This document shows positions 47,343 through 58,690 of a DNA stretch of 64,000 nucleotides, piece by piece (positions within the stretch are counted from its first letter, which is position 1; each line of letters starts with the position of its first letter). Source of the stretch: Cryptomeria japonica (lineage: Eukaryota > Streptophyta > Pinopsida > Cupressales > Cupressaceae); assembly GCF_030272615.1 (NCBI RefSeq), contig NC_081408.1:610333673-610397672 (forward strand), written 5' to 3'. Both the position numbers and the translations under genes were made by a program. The notes beneath the pieces were generated by a model. That model made no database searches. It had not been told where the DNA came from and saw only the letters and a list, made by a program, of their open reading frames with translations.

Positions 47343-50300
47343 ATGAAGTTCCTAACATGGAATGTGAGGGGCTGCAATGCCCCTGACAAGAGACACCTAA
47401 TCAAAAGAGGACTTGATCAGGCTAAGCCAAAAGTTATTTGCATTCAGGAAACTAAGTTGGGAATAGAAGATGCAGCTAGAGTTTTTGGTGTTAGGCAGAG
47501 GTGGTCTGGTTTCTTTGTGGAATCAGAAGGGGATTTAGGAGGGTTAGGCATTTTGTGGAATCCATTAGTTGTTCAGGTGGATGCTATCTCAAGCTCTAAA
47601 CATTGGCAGATGGTAAAGGTGAATTCAAAGATTATGAAATTTTCTTGTTTTCTAATCAATGTCTATGGTCCTACTTTGGCTGTGGAGAAGTGTCAGTTTT
47701 GGAAGGATATTACCAAGCTATTAGAGGAGGTGAGGTTGGCCTTAGCTATTGTTGCTAGGGATTTCAATGCCACTCTTTCATTCTTAGAAAAGCGTGGAGG
47801 GGTGAGAAGGATGTGTAGGATGCAATTTGACTTTCAGACATTTGTGGACTACAATGCCCTGTTTGAAGTGGTTGCTAAAGGAGGGAGTTTCACTTGGACC
47901 AATAGACGATGGGGCTTTTCCAACATTGCTGAGAAACTAGATAGTTTTTTCCTTGCAAGGGATTGGAACTTGGCTCCCCTAGTCTTTGAGGCTGAAGTTT
48001 TAGCTACTTCAGGTTCGGACCACTTCCCGGTCTCTTTGGTTGTGCAAAAAGACGGAGTTCCACTCAAGTGTCCCTTCAAGGTGGAAAAGATGTGGTTAAG
48101 GGAGCTGGGTTTTAGAGATCAGGTGGTTGTTTGGTGGAAGGAGGCCCCGGTGGTGGAAGGCTTCTTGGTCTTCCAATTCTTTAAAAAGATTAGTTATGTG
48201 AAATAGAAACTGAAATATTGGAACAGGGATGTGTTTGGTAATATCTTTGATGAAAAAAGTAGGATTGAAGGGGATCTGGGGGCTTTGAATGCGAAATTCT
48301 TGGCCAAAGGGATGGATGAAGTAGATTATCTCATGAAGAAAGACCAACTTAGTAGATATGGGGAAGTTTTGCAGAGGGAGGACATTTACTAGAAACAAAA
48401 ATCGTGAGAGAATTGGCTTAAAGTCGATGATAGAAACACAAAATTTTTCCATAGCTCGGTGAAGGCAAGGAGAAGCCTCAATAGAATCCTTTCTCTGCGA
48501 CAAGTGGATGGAACATCTACGGAGGACCCAGACCGTATGGAGGAAGAGCGGGTCTAGTCAGGATTGTTTGTAGGCTGAATTTTTGGAGTTAATTCCTCCC
48601 TTAGTCTCTAGGGATGATAATAGGATGCTTCAAGGACTAGTCTCATTGAAGGAAGTGAAAGCTGTTATTTTTGGGTTGGGTGGGGAGAAAGCACTAGGCC
48701 CAGATGGGTTTCAGGCTTTCTTTTTTCAGTTCTTTTGGGATTTGCTTGGTGGAGAGTTGCTAGAAGTGGTCGAAGAGTCAAGGTCAAGGGGATTTATTTT
48801 GAAGGAATTCAATTGTACTTTGGTGGCGCTTATTCCTAAGAAAGACAAGCCAAAGGGTTTTGAGGAGTTTCGTCCGATCTCAATGTGTAACACCATCTAC
48901 AAAATCATAACAAAAGTTGCTGCTAACAGGCTTAAATTGATTTTAGATAAGTTGATTTCTTGTGAACAGAGTGGATTTACCCCAGGGAGGAACATTGTGG
49001 ATGGGGTTATTGTGGCTCATGAGGTGATTCACATGGCCATGAAGAGCAGAAAGAGAAGAATGATTCTTAAGCTAGAAATTCAGAAAGCCTACGATAGAGT
49101 TGATAGGTCTTTCCTGGTGGTTGTGTTAAATAGGTTTGGGCTTTGTAAGCCTTGGATAAAGTGGATTTCTAGTATGATTATGCAGTTTTCAGCTTCGGTT
49201 TTAGTCAATGGCAGCCCGCAAGGTTTCTTCCCCACCTCATGGGGCATTCAGTAAGGGGATCCAATATCCCCCTTTCTCTTCATTCTAATAGCAGAAGTTC
49301 TTGGTCATTTGATTGCTCGAAAGCGTTCTCAGGGGATGTGGAAAGGCATTGAGATAGCTCGAGGGGTGGATTCCACAACTCATTCTCATTTTGCTGATGA
49401 TACTTGTCTTTTTGGAGTGGCCTCCATGCGGGAAGCAATGGTAATGAAGAAAGTGTTGGACAGTTTTAGCTGGGCTACTGGGCAGGAAATTAATTGTCAT
49501 AAGTCAGAGATTTTTTTCTTCCACACTGAAGTTGGGTCTCGAAGGGCTATAGCTAGATTGTTTGGGATCAGGATTGGTCAGCTACTTGGGAAATTCCTTG
49601 GAATGCCACTCTTTGTTGGAGCTGGTAAGACAAAAATTTGGAAAGGGTTGCTAGATGGTTGCAAAGAAAAAATGGAGGGTTGGAAGAGCAAGTGGCTCAC
49701 TTTGGTTGGCCATCTTCTGATGTTGAAGACAGTTGTATCGGCTATGCCTATTTTCCCAATGGCTTGTTTTAAACTCCCAGGATCAGTCATAAAGAATATG
49801 CAACAGAAGATGAGAAAGTTTTTGTGGAATGGAAATCAGGAGCAGGACAGAATCTTGATGATTGCTTGGGATAGAGTATGCAAACCCAAAGGAGGAGGAG
49901 GTGCGGGGCTTCGCGATTGGAAGCTAATCAATTAGGCTATGGGGGCTAAGTGAGTGTGATAAATGTACAGCAAGCCAAAGTAGAGGTGGGTCTATATTCT
50001 ACAAGCTAAGTATTTGGATAGTGGTGAAAAGGAAAGGATCCTTACGGTAGAAGACCCCCTGAGAGGATCTGCTTTGTGGAATTTTCTAGTGAGCTGCAGG
50101 AGCTTGATTACTAACCATCTATTTTGGCGGATCGGTGACAGGTGAAAGGCGTGCTTCTGGCAGGATTCCTGGGACGGACGTCCATTGCTGGAATCCCAGA
50201 TCCCCCAGCGGATTAAGGATAAGACTGCTTAGATTTGGGGTTCCAAGGTGTGTGAATTTTTGTCTCAAGAAACATCTGCATTGGCCCAGTGTTTGAATTG

Positions 50301-51549
50301 GAAGGATCCCCTTGATTTAAACTTGGGGGAGGTAGATGTACAATTGTTGAGGAATGTCTTGGATGACAGAGAGGTGTCGGGCTCTAGGGATGAGGATGAG
50401 ATAATTTGGTGTGGTGCCAGGAGTGGAAGCTACTCAGTTAAGTTGGGGTATACTCTTTTAGAGACAAAGGACAGAATGAAGGAATGGGAAGCTAAGTTAT
50501 GCTGGAACAAAGAGTGTTTATCGAAGGCGGGTGCCTTCTCCTGGCTTGCTGGCAATAGGAGGATTCTATCAGGAGATCGACTCAAGAAAATGGGGTTTGC
50601 AGGTCCTTTCTGCTGTGTGCTATGTGAGAAGGAGGAGGAAGATGTGGACCACCTTATGCTCAATTGAGAGTTCACCCAGGAAGCCTAGCGTTTTGGGTTG
50701 AAGAGACTGAACTGGAAGGGACCATTGGCAGGGAATTTGTGCGATTGGCTAGAATCTTGGCCTATGTTGTGTAAGTCTTGAATCTTTGCTGCCATTTGGA
50801 AGATTTTGTCGTTTACTGTTCCATGGGAACTCTGGAAAGAACGGAACTGAAGATTGTTTGAAGATAAAGCAAAAATTAGGGATCGCTTTCTGATCAGATT
50901 GGAGAAGGCAATCTCAGAATTAGTCACTAATGTTGCTTCACAAGTGAACTTAGAAAAGTCTCCTTTCACTCAGTTTGATGCTAAAGTTTTGGTGAGTTGG
51001 CCTTTGATAAAATTTAGGCCTGCTAATGGGCTTTTGAGGGCTAATCTTCAGAGGGTGGGTGAAGTAAGACAGGAGTGGAGTCTGCCAGATAAGGGTTGGA
51101 CTAAGGTCAATTTTGATGGCACTTCAAGGGGAAATCCCGGGGTCTCTGGTGCTGGGGTCATAGCCCGGGATGATTATGGCAACATCCTAGCCATTAGAGC
51201 TAAAAGATTGGTGGATGGGTCGAACAATGATGCTGAGTGTCAAATGGCTTTAGAAGCCATTCTAATGGCTAAGAAATTGGGAGTGAAGAAACTCCACCTA
51301 GAGGGAGACTCTCAAATTGTGGTGAACGGGATAGCTAGAGGTCGAATGGAGGCGTGGCATCTAGACAAACACATAAGAAGAATGAAATTTCTTCTGTGTG
51401 GGTTCGAAGACTTTAAGGTGACACATGTTCTCAGGGAAGCAAATGTCGAGGCTGACAAGATTTCGAATGTGGGAGCGAATGGTTCTTTGGATAACAACTT
51501 TAGCTTATTTGAGGACTTTAGAAATATATGTTCTCATGAATTTGGTTGA
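47343..51549 (+). pseudogene. LINE ORF2 (endonuclease, reverse transcriptase, RNase H)
   Basis: The endonuclease (47343-48060) has WNVRGCN, CIQETKLG, DFNATL (the usual preceding Gly is Arg) and SGSDHFPVSL. A frameshift near 48570 moves to the frame used from 48583 to 51549. RT motifs are LIPKKDKPKGFEEFRPISMCN, EQSGFTPGRN, LKLEIQKAYDRV (usual Asp replaced by Glu) and the catalytic FADDT at about 49393. Stops occur at 48204, 49252, 49933 and 50665, among others. A zf-RVT-like CCVLCEKEEEDVDHL is near 50620, and RNase H has FDGTSRGNPG, NDAECQMALEA and EGDSQIVV (51112-51330). Confidence 0.9.
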
Positions 51550-52810
51550 ATTGCTTAAAGAAAGGGAAGAGAACCCGAGTTGTTTTTGATGTGGCTGATT
51601 TTGACACTGGACTTGTGGGAAGTAATGTCCCTCATGGATTGTGATCTATGAATGTGTTGCAAGTGGCTTTGGAGGCGATGGAGTGATGATGGAGGCTATC
51701 GATGAGTTGTCCTGGTGATGATGCGTGGTTTGATGCTCTTCATGTGGAGTAATTATATCATGTGATGGTGTTGGCTTTTTAAAGGCCTTGGATTTTGGTT
51801 CCCTGGAATTTCGAAGTTGTTGGTTTTTGGCTAGTTAGTTTGTGCAGGTTTTGGAGAGGAGAGGCAAAATGGAGGCAATTTTTTCCTTGTCGACTGACGG
51901 TCAGATGCCAGCTTTCTATGACCTGATTTTGAGTAATAGACTGATGAATGTGTTCAGGGTGGATGGGGAGGTTTTTTGGACGGCAGTGCGGTTGATGGTC
52001 GAGGATGAATTTCTAGCGTCTGATTGCCATCCTCGAACAAACCTTGACATCTCGTCGTTGTTTGTTGCTTTGGCCTTGTCAGTGGGAACATCGACGGAGG
52101 AGGTGCAGCAGGTTACGTCCTTGGTGTTGTGACCTAAATGGTCAGGTGGTTTGGATGGCATGGTGGCTCAAGCTGTTGTTGGTGAAGGGCTGAAGATGCT
52201 GAAAGAACCATGGTGGAGGATTGGCGTGGAAAGGGGGGGTTGCAACCGTTCGTGATTCGGTCGGCTTCTTGACCTGTCGAGATTTAACTTGAGAACACAA
52301 GGAAGGGTTGGAGGGATGTGGTGAATTTTGTGCGAGAGTTGGGGCCGACTGAGAGAGTGAGGATAAGTGGGAAGAAGACCCCAATTCGGCCTGAAGCTCC
52401 TCTGGATGAGGAGGGGAGGCCTCTGGTTCGCCATTAGATTCCACGGAAGCATGTGAAGGTGGTGGAGCACAGTTCGCTGCGTGGTGGCAGACCGGGTACA
52501 GTCCCAGGTGGAGGGAGGGAGTCGCATGTTGCAAGCCCTAGCCAGGGCATTCTAAACTTCCCAAGGGAAGAGGCCTTGGGATGGTTTCGTTAGACAAGTC
52601 TTTTGGGCCTGTCGGGTTTTGTGGGGGTTGTGTGTATGCATGGTTGGTTTTTTGTGGTGGCTGGTCCTGTAAGTCTAGTGTCTTATTCAGGTTCAGTTGT
52701 TTTTGTAGGGGCGAGACCCCATGTAGTGGCAGGCCATTTAACAACTTTTTGGATGTAAACTTTCCTTTTTTAAGCAATATAATATCCTGGTTATCAATAA
52801 AAAAAATATA
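51550..52810 (+). other. LINE 3' untranslated region and A-rich tail
   Basis: No supported gene. It is G/T-rich, unlike its AT-rich surroundings, and ends in the A-rich tail. Open frames at 51842 and on the minus strand (52142, 52168) are not convincing. Confidence 0.7.
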
Positions 52811-52824
52811 TAGTAGATGAACTA
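52811..52824. repeat. LINE target-site duplication, right copy
   Basis: TAGTAGATGAACTA, identical to 45485-45498. Confidence 0.92.
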
Positions 52825-54901
52825 CCTAAAGAGAACTCACATCACTTGAAAATCTTACGACACTTGTCACAAACCCCCAATTAGCTATCATTAAGGCAAG
52901 ATAGTGAGAAGAAAGTTCATTTTAGACCTTATAAGTTTTATGGTAATGTTATGTGGCCTTGTGATTCATCAGTAATATATTAAATTTTGTGGCTATATCA
53001 CTCTCTTTAGACTTGATTGAATTCATGAAGCCCAATGCCTCTAGTGACATTAATTAGTCTACATGGATGTGTTAGAATATTTGGTTTGATCCCATGAGGC
53101 GTAGAAGGAAAAATATCACTATTAGCATCCTTCTAATGAATGTAATTGAAGTATTTTGCAATATTTCATTCATTACCACCATAGTCAAATAATTTGGAGT
53201 TTACAAAATCTTTGATAAAAATTATTATGGGTGGACCCAACCTCCATGAAACTTTCCTAGGTGTTGTTAAGAAAAGTTAATATTGTACACCTTGCATAAT
53301 GTTATAGTGTTTAACTTATTATTATTTGTGGTGCACCTAGGGGACCTAGGCATATGTGCATCACGTGGGATTAACATTATTTGGGCCACTTTGTGTGTTG
53401 TATTTAACATTCATTTTTGGCATTAGATGCATAGTTATCCACTCTGAAAATAAAATTCCCAACTAAATCATAGACAATGAATCCTTTTCCATTCGATATG
53501 AGGGATTTCTTCCAAAATGTGAAGATGATGGGCTTGATTGAATACAATTTATTACCAATGGAAATGTGGGAAGAGGAGAGTGAAGTGTTATGATGTGTTA
53601 TGAGCAATCCCATTTATCCAACCAAACCAAGAAAACAACATGATGTGTTATAAGCGTATGAAAGGCTTGTAGAAAGATCATCAATGGGTTGAATTATATC
53701 TTAATTTTGGCTCATTATTAATCACAAAAAGCATGGAATACATATACACACAGAATGTGTGATTCCATTGCAAGGAGGTAATGCTTATCTTGAGTGGACT
53801 ATACTTATGTACATAATTTATAAAACATGACGATTACAGGGCCTCAAATATCGTCTTCCTTTAATCACATTCCTTCTTTGCATGTATTGATCAATAGTAT
53901 GATTATTTAGAAGGAGAGATGTCTTTGAAAATGAAGGACAACTTTCTTGCTTCCATTGAAGTGTTAAATCTATAAAACAAAACATTGTTATGGAGAAGAT
54001 GGAAAAATACAAAGTTGAAATGTGAAGGCTAGGAAAGAATCTAAACCTAAGGGCTCTCTAAATAAAATTTAGATCTAATACTAAAACTCTATTTTCATTA
54101 TTGACATGATCATCAGATGTAGGACTCTTAATCTTATTCCTTGACCTTTGTTGTAATATTTTGAAATGGTCTGCATTCAAAGAAGAGCAACATAATTGTA
54201 GGTATTTAGATCATGGTTAGTATTGAATTTGAAGTGACTTGACCTACCTCGTGTGTGTCCTATTACCCATTGTCAATACTAGTCCTTAATCAAGATGCCA
54301 ATTACTACATTTGACTATTTTTTTAACAAGTATTAAACATTTAACAAAAAAAATTCATCAAAAAAGAATAAATGCATATTGTGAAATTACAATCTAAGTT
54401 GGGAAAAGAGGTTTTTTTAAAATGCAAGAGATTAATATCTAAATTTTAATTTTAATTTTACTAAATTATAGATATTTTTTAATTGGTGAATAGCACATAT
54501 GGGGCCTGCACACATTATATTACATTTATTAACATATTTTACAATGAAGCTTTGTTCTATAAATTGACAAAAAAGCTACTTCCGTACACTCCAAATTTTC
54601 TTCCGTTCCATGAAAGTGTACAACATATGGCATATATATAACTATAAATTTTAGAATATGAAACCAAAATTCATACACTTCAAACGTCCTCTGTTTTGTT
54701 CCATTTCTTACTCAAGGCATTACCAGCGTAGCAAGGTTAGACAACTTTGAGCTACCTCCATCTCGATTGGCCTTGTCTCCTACATCATATCCTTGAAAAA
54801 CTCCTAGATACATCCAAAGATTGCTCCCTCCTCTGGTCTTATTAAAGTTATTTCCCCACAAAATAAAAGGTTGAGAGGTTGATTAAATCTATAATAAACT
54901 T
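52825..54901. other. AT-rich intergenic sequence
   Basis: I recognise no gene or element here; 53570-53660 has a short direct repeat of 'tgatgtgttat'. It continues the locus that received the LINE. Confidence 0.5.
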
Positions 54902-55222
54902 GGGTGGTGGTTATGTAGGCAAATACAAGGGGCACATATCCTATGTGCCTTTTTCTTCTTCTTGTATAAAGTAAGTTTTATCTACCTAAGTAGTCACTTT
55001 TTGAAGGAAGGAGAAGGCCAGATGGGCGATGTCAAAATGTATTTTGGAAAAATGGTAAGGAGGAATGGAGTTTTTAATAGCTATGGCAAAGCCAAGAGTG
55101 GGATTTCATGCACGAGGGGGCTGCTAGACTCAAACTGCTACTTTATACAAGAGGAAAAAGGCACATCAGGATATGTGCCCCTTTTATAAAGTGAGTTTTA
55201 TCTGCTTGCATAGCCACCGCCC
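54902..55222. mobile_element. Small terminal-inverted-repeat element (MITE-like)
   Basis: The left arm GGGTGGTGGTTATGTAGGCA (54902 on) pairs with GGGCGGTGGCTATGCAAGCA at the right end (55222, minus), followed on both arms by 'aaggggcacatatcc' and 'tgtgcctttttc'. The arms are about 70 bp with one 14-bp indel. There is no transposase; the small open frame at 54962-55189 spans the arms. No clear target duplication, so the superfamily is undetermined. Confidence 0.65.
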
Positions 55223-56297
55223 TTCCTTTGAGCCTAATTCTAGGATCCAGGTGAAAAGCATGGAGGCAATGGGTGAACCCACAATAGTGGGTTACATTTT
55301 TTTGCCAACTTTGACACTGCAATAATCATTTTCACAAAAAAAAAACTTTAGATTCAAATACCTATTACTTCTAAACCATAAGGAATTTGTAGATGATGTG
55401 AACTAGTGATTTGTGTCATTTTGTATGTAGATTCTAAAAATATTTTTTTGATAATTTTTGGAATAAATTTGCTTCCATATTTCTATCTCCTTCAAAAACA
55501 AGTTTTTTTCAAAAAACAACATTTTTAAAGAGTGACACTCACTTTGTATAGCAATACTTTTTTTCTATAATAGATATGAATGTGATTCTTTTGAATTTGG
55601 TTTTTTAACATCCATATCTAGTGTTTTCAATTGGTTTTATAACATTATCTTTAATATTTCATATTTTATTAAGATTTGAAGTCAATTTAACTATAATTTT
55701 GACATATGTCCATTTGATATTACATAACTTCTTGTATATGTAACGAAATTAATTATTATTATTTTGTTGAAAAGAGGACTTCAATACCTAGTGCGTAAAT
55801 ATTTTTCATAATTTTTTGGGTGATGTTTACTATTTTTGCATAAGCATTGAACAAAGAAGTTCACGTTCGGTGAAAACCCTACATTCATAAGAAATAAAAT
55901 AAAAATATATTAAAAATTATACTATTTGGAAAGCTTATAATAAGGGCTAAATACTTAAAAAAATAAAACTTATAAATGAATTCATTTGACCCCCCAAAAG
56001 CTAATGTAAAATTGGTTTTTTATCAGCATTTGATAGATGCAAAGGAGACTCTATTGCAAGTATGATTTAGAAGTAGAGAGGTTCTATACAAGAAATTTTG
56101 ATCTAAGAGCCTTTGATTTAACTCTCTTCAATTAATTACTTCAAATGGGACCTCTTAAAGCTTAAATCGTTATATTTTCTAAAAAATGTATCATTTAAGC
56201 AAAAACCAGGATGTACAAAAAAGTGGGAACCAACATTGTGAGTTTTCGCCAATGTCAATATTTCTTTTGTATTTGTATTCCAAATTCGAGTTGTCAT
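55223..56297. other. AT-rich intergenic sequence
   Basis: No gene or element is recognised. It ends at the LTR of G1 copy D. Confidence 0.5.
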
Positions 56298-57064
56298 TGT
56301 ATATGGTGAAAATGGATAACAATAATAAAAATATTGAAAGGCTAAATGAATTCAACCACCAAACCCTAGCCTAACAACAACAAAGATCCACCATAACATA
56401 TGAAGATTACCTAAGACAATGCAAATCAAATGAAATCACAAAGATTATACCATTACATGTCGAATAGGGTTTTGATCTCCATTCTTCCTATCTCCATTGA
56501 TCTTGCTTGATATATTTGCTCTCAGATTTTATGTGCACAAGAGTTCAACAAAGAACGGAATGTGGTTGCAAGTAGGATCGTAGTATAGTCAAGTCCTTAA
56601 GATCAGTGATTAGGGTTTGATAATGAAGAAAGCATCTCCTTAAATAGAAGACACAATATGAAATGGAGGGATAAGATTGAGAGGTGTAAAAGGAGGTCGG
56701 CTATGATTAGAGGGTAGGTAGAAGAAATAATAAAATAATGAAAGGGGTAGGTAGTGTATGAATTAAGAGATGAATGACATGTGTCATAGGTGGAAAAGGC
56801 TAATGAATTAATTAAATAAATAAATATTTATTTAATTAATAGAAGAAGTGGGATCAATTAAATAAATAAGATATTTATTTAATTTAGGAAGAGGATAATT
56901 TAAATAAATAAATGTATTTATTTAAATGAGAGATAAGGCTAGAAGAGGATAAATGAATTAATTAAATAAATAAAGATTTATTTAATTAATAGAAGAATTA
57001 AGCTTAGATAATTAAATAAATAAAATATTTATTTAATTAGACATGACAATTTTAGGTGTCTACA
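56298..57064 (-). repeat. 3' LTR, G1 copy D
   Basis: 767 bp, minus start TGTAGACACCTAAAATTGTC and end CCATATACA. It aligns with the other three G1 LTRs. The left flank is gtcat (56293-56297), half of the expected target duplication. Confidence 0.9.
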
Positions 57065-57078
57065 TTTTGCCCCTCTTT
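57065..57078 (-). other. Polypurine tract, G1 copy D
   Basis: The minus strand reads AAAGAGGGGCAAAA just before the LTR. Confidence 0.85.
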
Positions 57079-57316
57079 GAGACAATGCGGCTTGTCGCGT
57101 TGTTTCAAAGAAGATAATATGAACTGATACAAATTTGCCCCAAGATGGGAATGATATGCCCCCTCGAGAGATTGGATGATGAAAAAATGTCTGAAAAGAT
57201 CATAGACAATCTCTCAATAAGAAAGAAAGGCTAGAATGGACTGACTGGATAAAGTGACAAAGTCACGGGATAAAGAAGACTGACTCGGGAAACGAAAGCG
57301 AGGGCTAGGGGTAGTC

Positions 57317-57322
57317 TATAAG
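57317..57322 (+). promoter_or_regulatory. TATA box of the copy D antisense gene
   Basis: TATAAG within TCTATAAGATAG, 99 bp before the ATG at 57416. It occupies the same place as TATAAAT in G2. Confidence 0.6.
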
Positions 57323-57415
57323 ATAGACCACGGGGGAAAATACATCCTCATTGTCATCTACACATTCACAAGAGCATATTGTAGAGCGAAAATAGAGCAG
57401 GAGCAGTCAGCAGTG

Positions 57416-57481
57416 ATGGCTTTCACTCACAGATTCGATCGCATTCGCCGATTTCAGAGGCCAGCAAAGGCAGGAGAGCCG
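57416..57481 (+). CDS. Antisense PMD gene of G1 copy D, exon 1
   Basis: ATG opens 22 codons (MAFTHRFDRIRRFQRP, then AKAGEP) and ends in phase 0 at a consensus donor CCG|GTAAGT. The core HRFDRIRRFQ aligns with G2 exon 1, and the whole exon with copy B exon 1. It joins exon 2 at 58265. Confidence 0.75.
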
Positions 57482-57597
57482 GTAAGTACCACCAAACCTC
57501 CTCGTACTTCGATGCATTTATTGTTGTCATTAATGCATGGTAGATAGGGCAATAAATGCACTGAGAATAGGGTCCCAAAAAAATGTCAAAAACATCC

Positions 57598-57840
57598 AGG
57601 CGCGTCTGCGTTGGTGCCAGCTGCATTTGTGTTCGCTAGGCGCATCTGTGTTTGTCAGGCGCATCTATGTCTGGACCCGCGTCTGCATCAAGTGCGGCTG
57701 TGTCTGTGATGGACAGGCGCGTTTGTGCCAAGAAGGCAAGTCTGTGTCTCCCAGGCGCATCTATGCAGAGCATAGGCACGTCTGTGCAGTCTTTGAGCGC
57801 GTTTATGTCATGTAAGCGTGTTTGCGTTGAAAAATGCAAG
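57598..57840 (+). repeat. Degenerate GCGTCTGTG word array (intron)
   Basis: About twelve copies of GGCGC(G/A)TCT(G/A)TGT-type words at 15-25 bp spacing, with variants such as GCACGTCTGTG and GCGCGTTTGTG. The same word appears on the minus strand in the copy A leader (1-200, 1320-1600) and on the plus strand in the copy B leader. Confidence 0.88.
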
Positions 57841-57954
57841 TTTGGTCTTCTAGGTCAAATCAGCAGTTCTGTGATAAACATATGCTGTCAATTGGATAAG
57901 CTGCTGAGAGGATACACTCAAGCAGGTCCTCTAAGAAGACTAGGATAGATCAAG

Positions 57955-58235
57955 ACACTTTGTGATGAACAGCGAGTACCAAGATAGAGTACTTTGTGAT
58001 GAACAGGGAGTACTGAAATATGAGTAGCACTTTGTGATGAACAGGGAGTGCGAATGTGAGTAACACTTTGTGATGAACAGGGAGTGTCACACACGTAGTA
58101 CTTTGTGATGAACAGGGAGTACCACTAGGATAAATAGCAACACTTTGTGATGAACAGTGAGTGTCACTAGGGTAAATAGCCATATGCATTTAGATAGCGA
58201 GTAGCATTTTGTGATAAACAGTGAATGCCACTATA
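57955..58235 (+). repeat. Tandem repeats in the antisense intron, copy D
   Basis: About seven units with 'actttgtgatgaacaggga' spaced 35-60 bp apart, homologous to the 42-bp array in copy B (41345-41640) but less regular. Confidence 0.88.
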
Positions 58236-58264
58236 ACTGACATGATTGAGTTGTTTGACTGTAG

Positions 58265-58588
58265 GAGTATTTGTCGATGCTAGAGTCACGAGAGAGATTC
58301 CCGTCGACGCAGAGGTTGCGACCTGAGTTGTCGCTTGAGGATAGAGCTGCCGTCGAGGAGATGGGTTTGAGACATGTGCTGTACGTGCCTGAGTTTCGGG
58401 CAAACATGGGTTTGCTGACTGTGCTGGCTGAGAGATGGCACTCTGAGACGTGCACGTTTCATCTGTCGATGGGTGAGATGACAGTCACCCTGGAGGATGT
58501 ATATAGGATTATGCAGATACCGATTGATGGGGAGCTAATTCCGTACGATCGAGACAGAGACGGGGATGCCCTTAGACGAGTGTTCTAG
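58265..58588 (+). CDS. Antisense PMD gene of G1 copy D, exon 2 (truncated)
   Basis: From the acceptor the phase-0 frame runs 107 codons to TAG at 58586. It matches the PMD N-terminal part of G2 exon 2: LAERWHSETCTFHL is identical, followed by GEMTVTLEDVYRIMQIPIDGELI. Homology continues past the stop in the same frame to about 58690 (AWDTMTWIGLALP; G2 has AWEDIATLYEPLP) and then ends, so about three quarters of the PMD and all of the C-terminal parts are lost. Whether the short product is made is unknown. Confidence 0.75.
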   Translation, partial: EYLSMLESRERFPSTQRLRPELSLEDRAAVEEMGLRHVLYVPEFRANMGLLTVLAERWHSETCTFHLSMGEMTVTLEDVYRIMQIPIDGELIPYDRDRDGDALRRVF

Positions 58589-58690
58589 GATCCAAGACTA
58601 GAGATGAGGGCGGGACATGTGGCATGGGATACCATGACATGGATAGGATTAGCACTACCAATAGTGTTGGCGGGAGTGATCAGTGAGTTC

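Larger units (their letters stand above)
45499..52810 (+). mobile_element. Full-length L1-type LINE
   Basis: A 7.3-kb insertion bounded by an exact 14-bp duplication and ending in an A-rich tail (caataaaaaaaatata). It has ORF1 with a CCHC knuckle, ORF2 with endonuclease, RT, a zinc-binding region and RNase H, and a 1.2-kb 3' untranslated region. The 5' end is likely complete since a leader of 300 bp precedes ORF1. It is inactivated by stops and at least one frameshift. Confidence 0.92.
57482..58264 (+). other. Intron of the copy D antisense gene
   Basis: 783 bp from GTAAGT to a pyrimidine-rich acceptor GACTGTAG. It holds the GCGTCTGTG word array (57598-57840) and the 'actttgtgatgaacaggga' repeats (57955-58235). 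The borders coincide with those of copy B. Confidence 0.72.

Noticed and set aside
51842-52534. Frames in the LINE 3' region
   Set aside because: They follow the RNase H end of ORF2 and show no domain; length is within chance for this GC-richer stretch.
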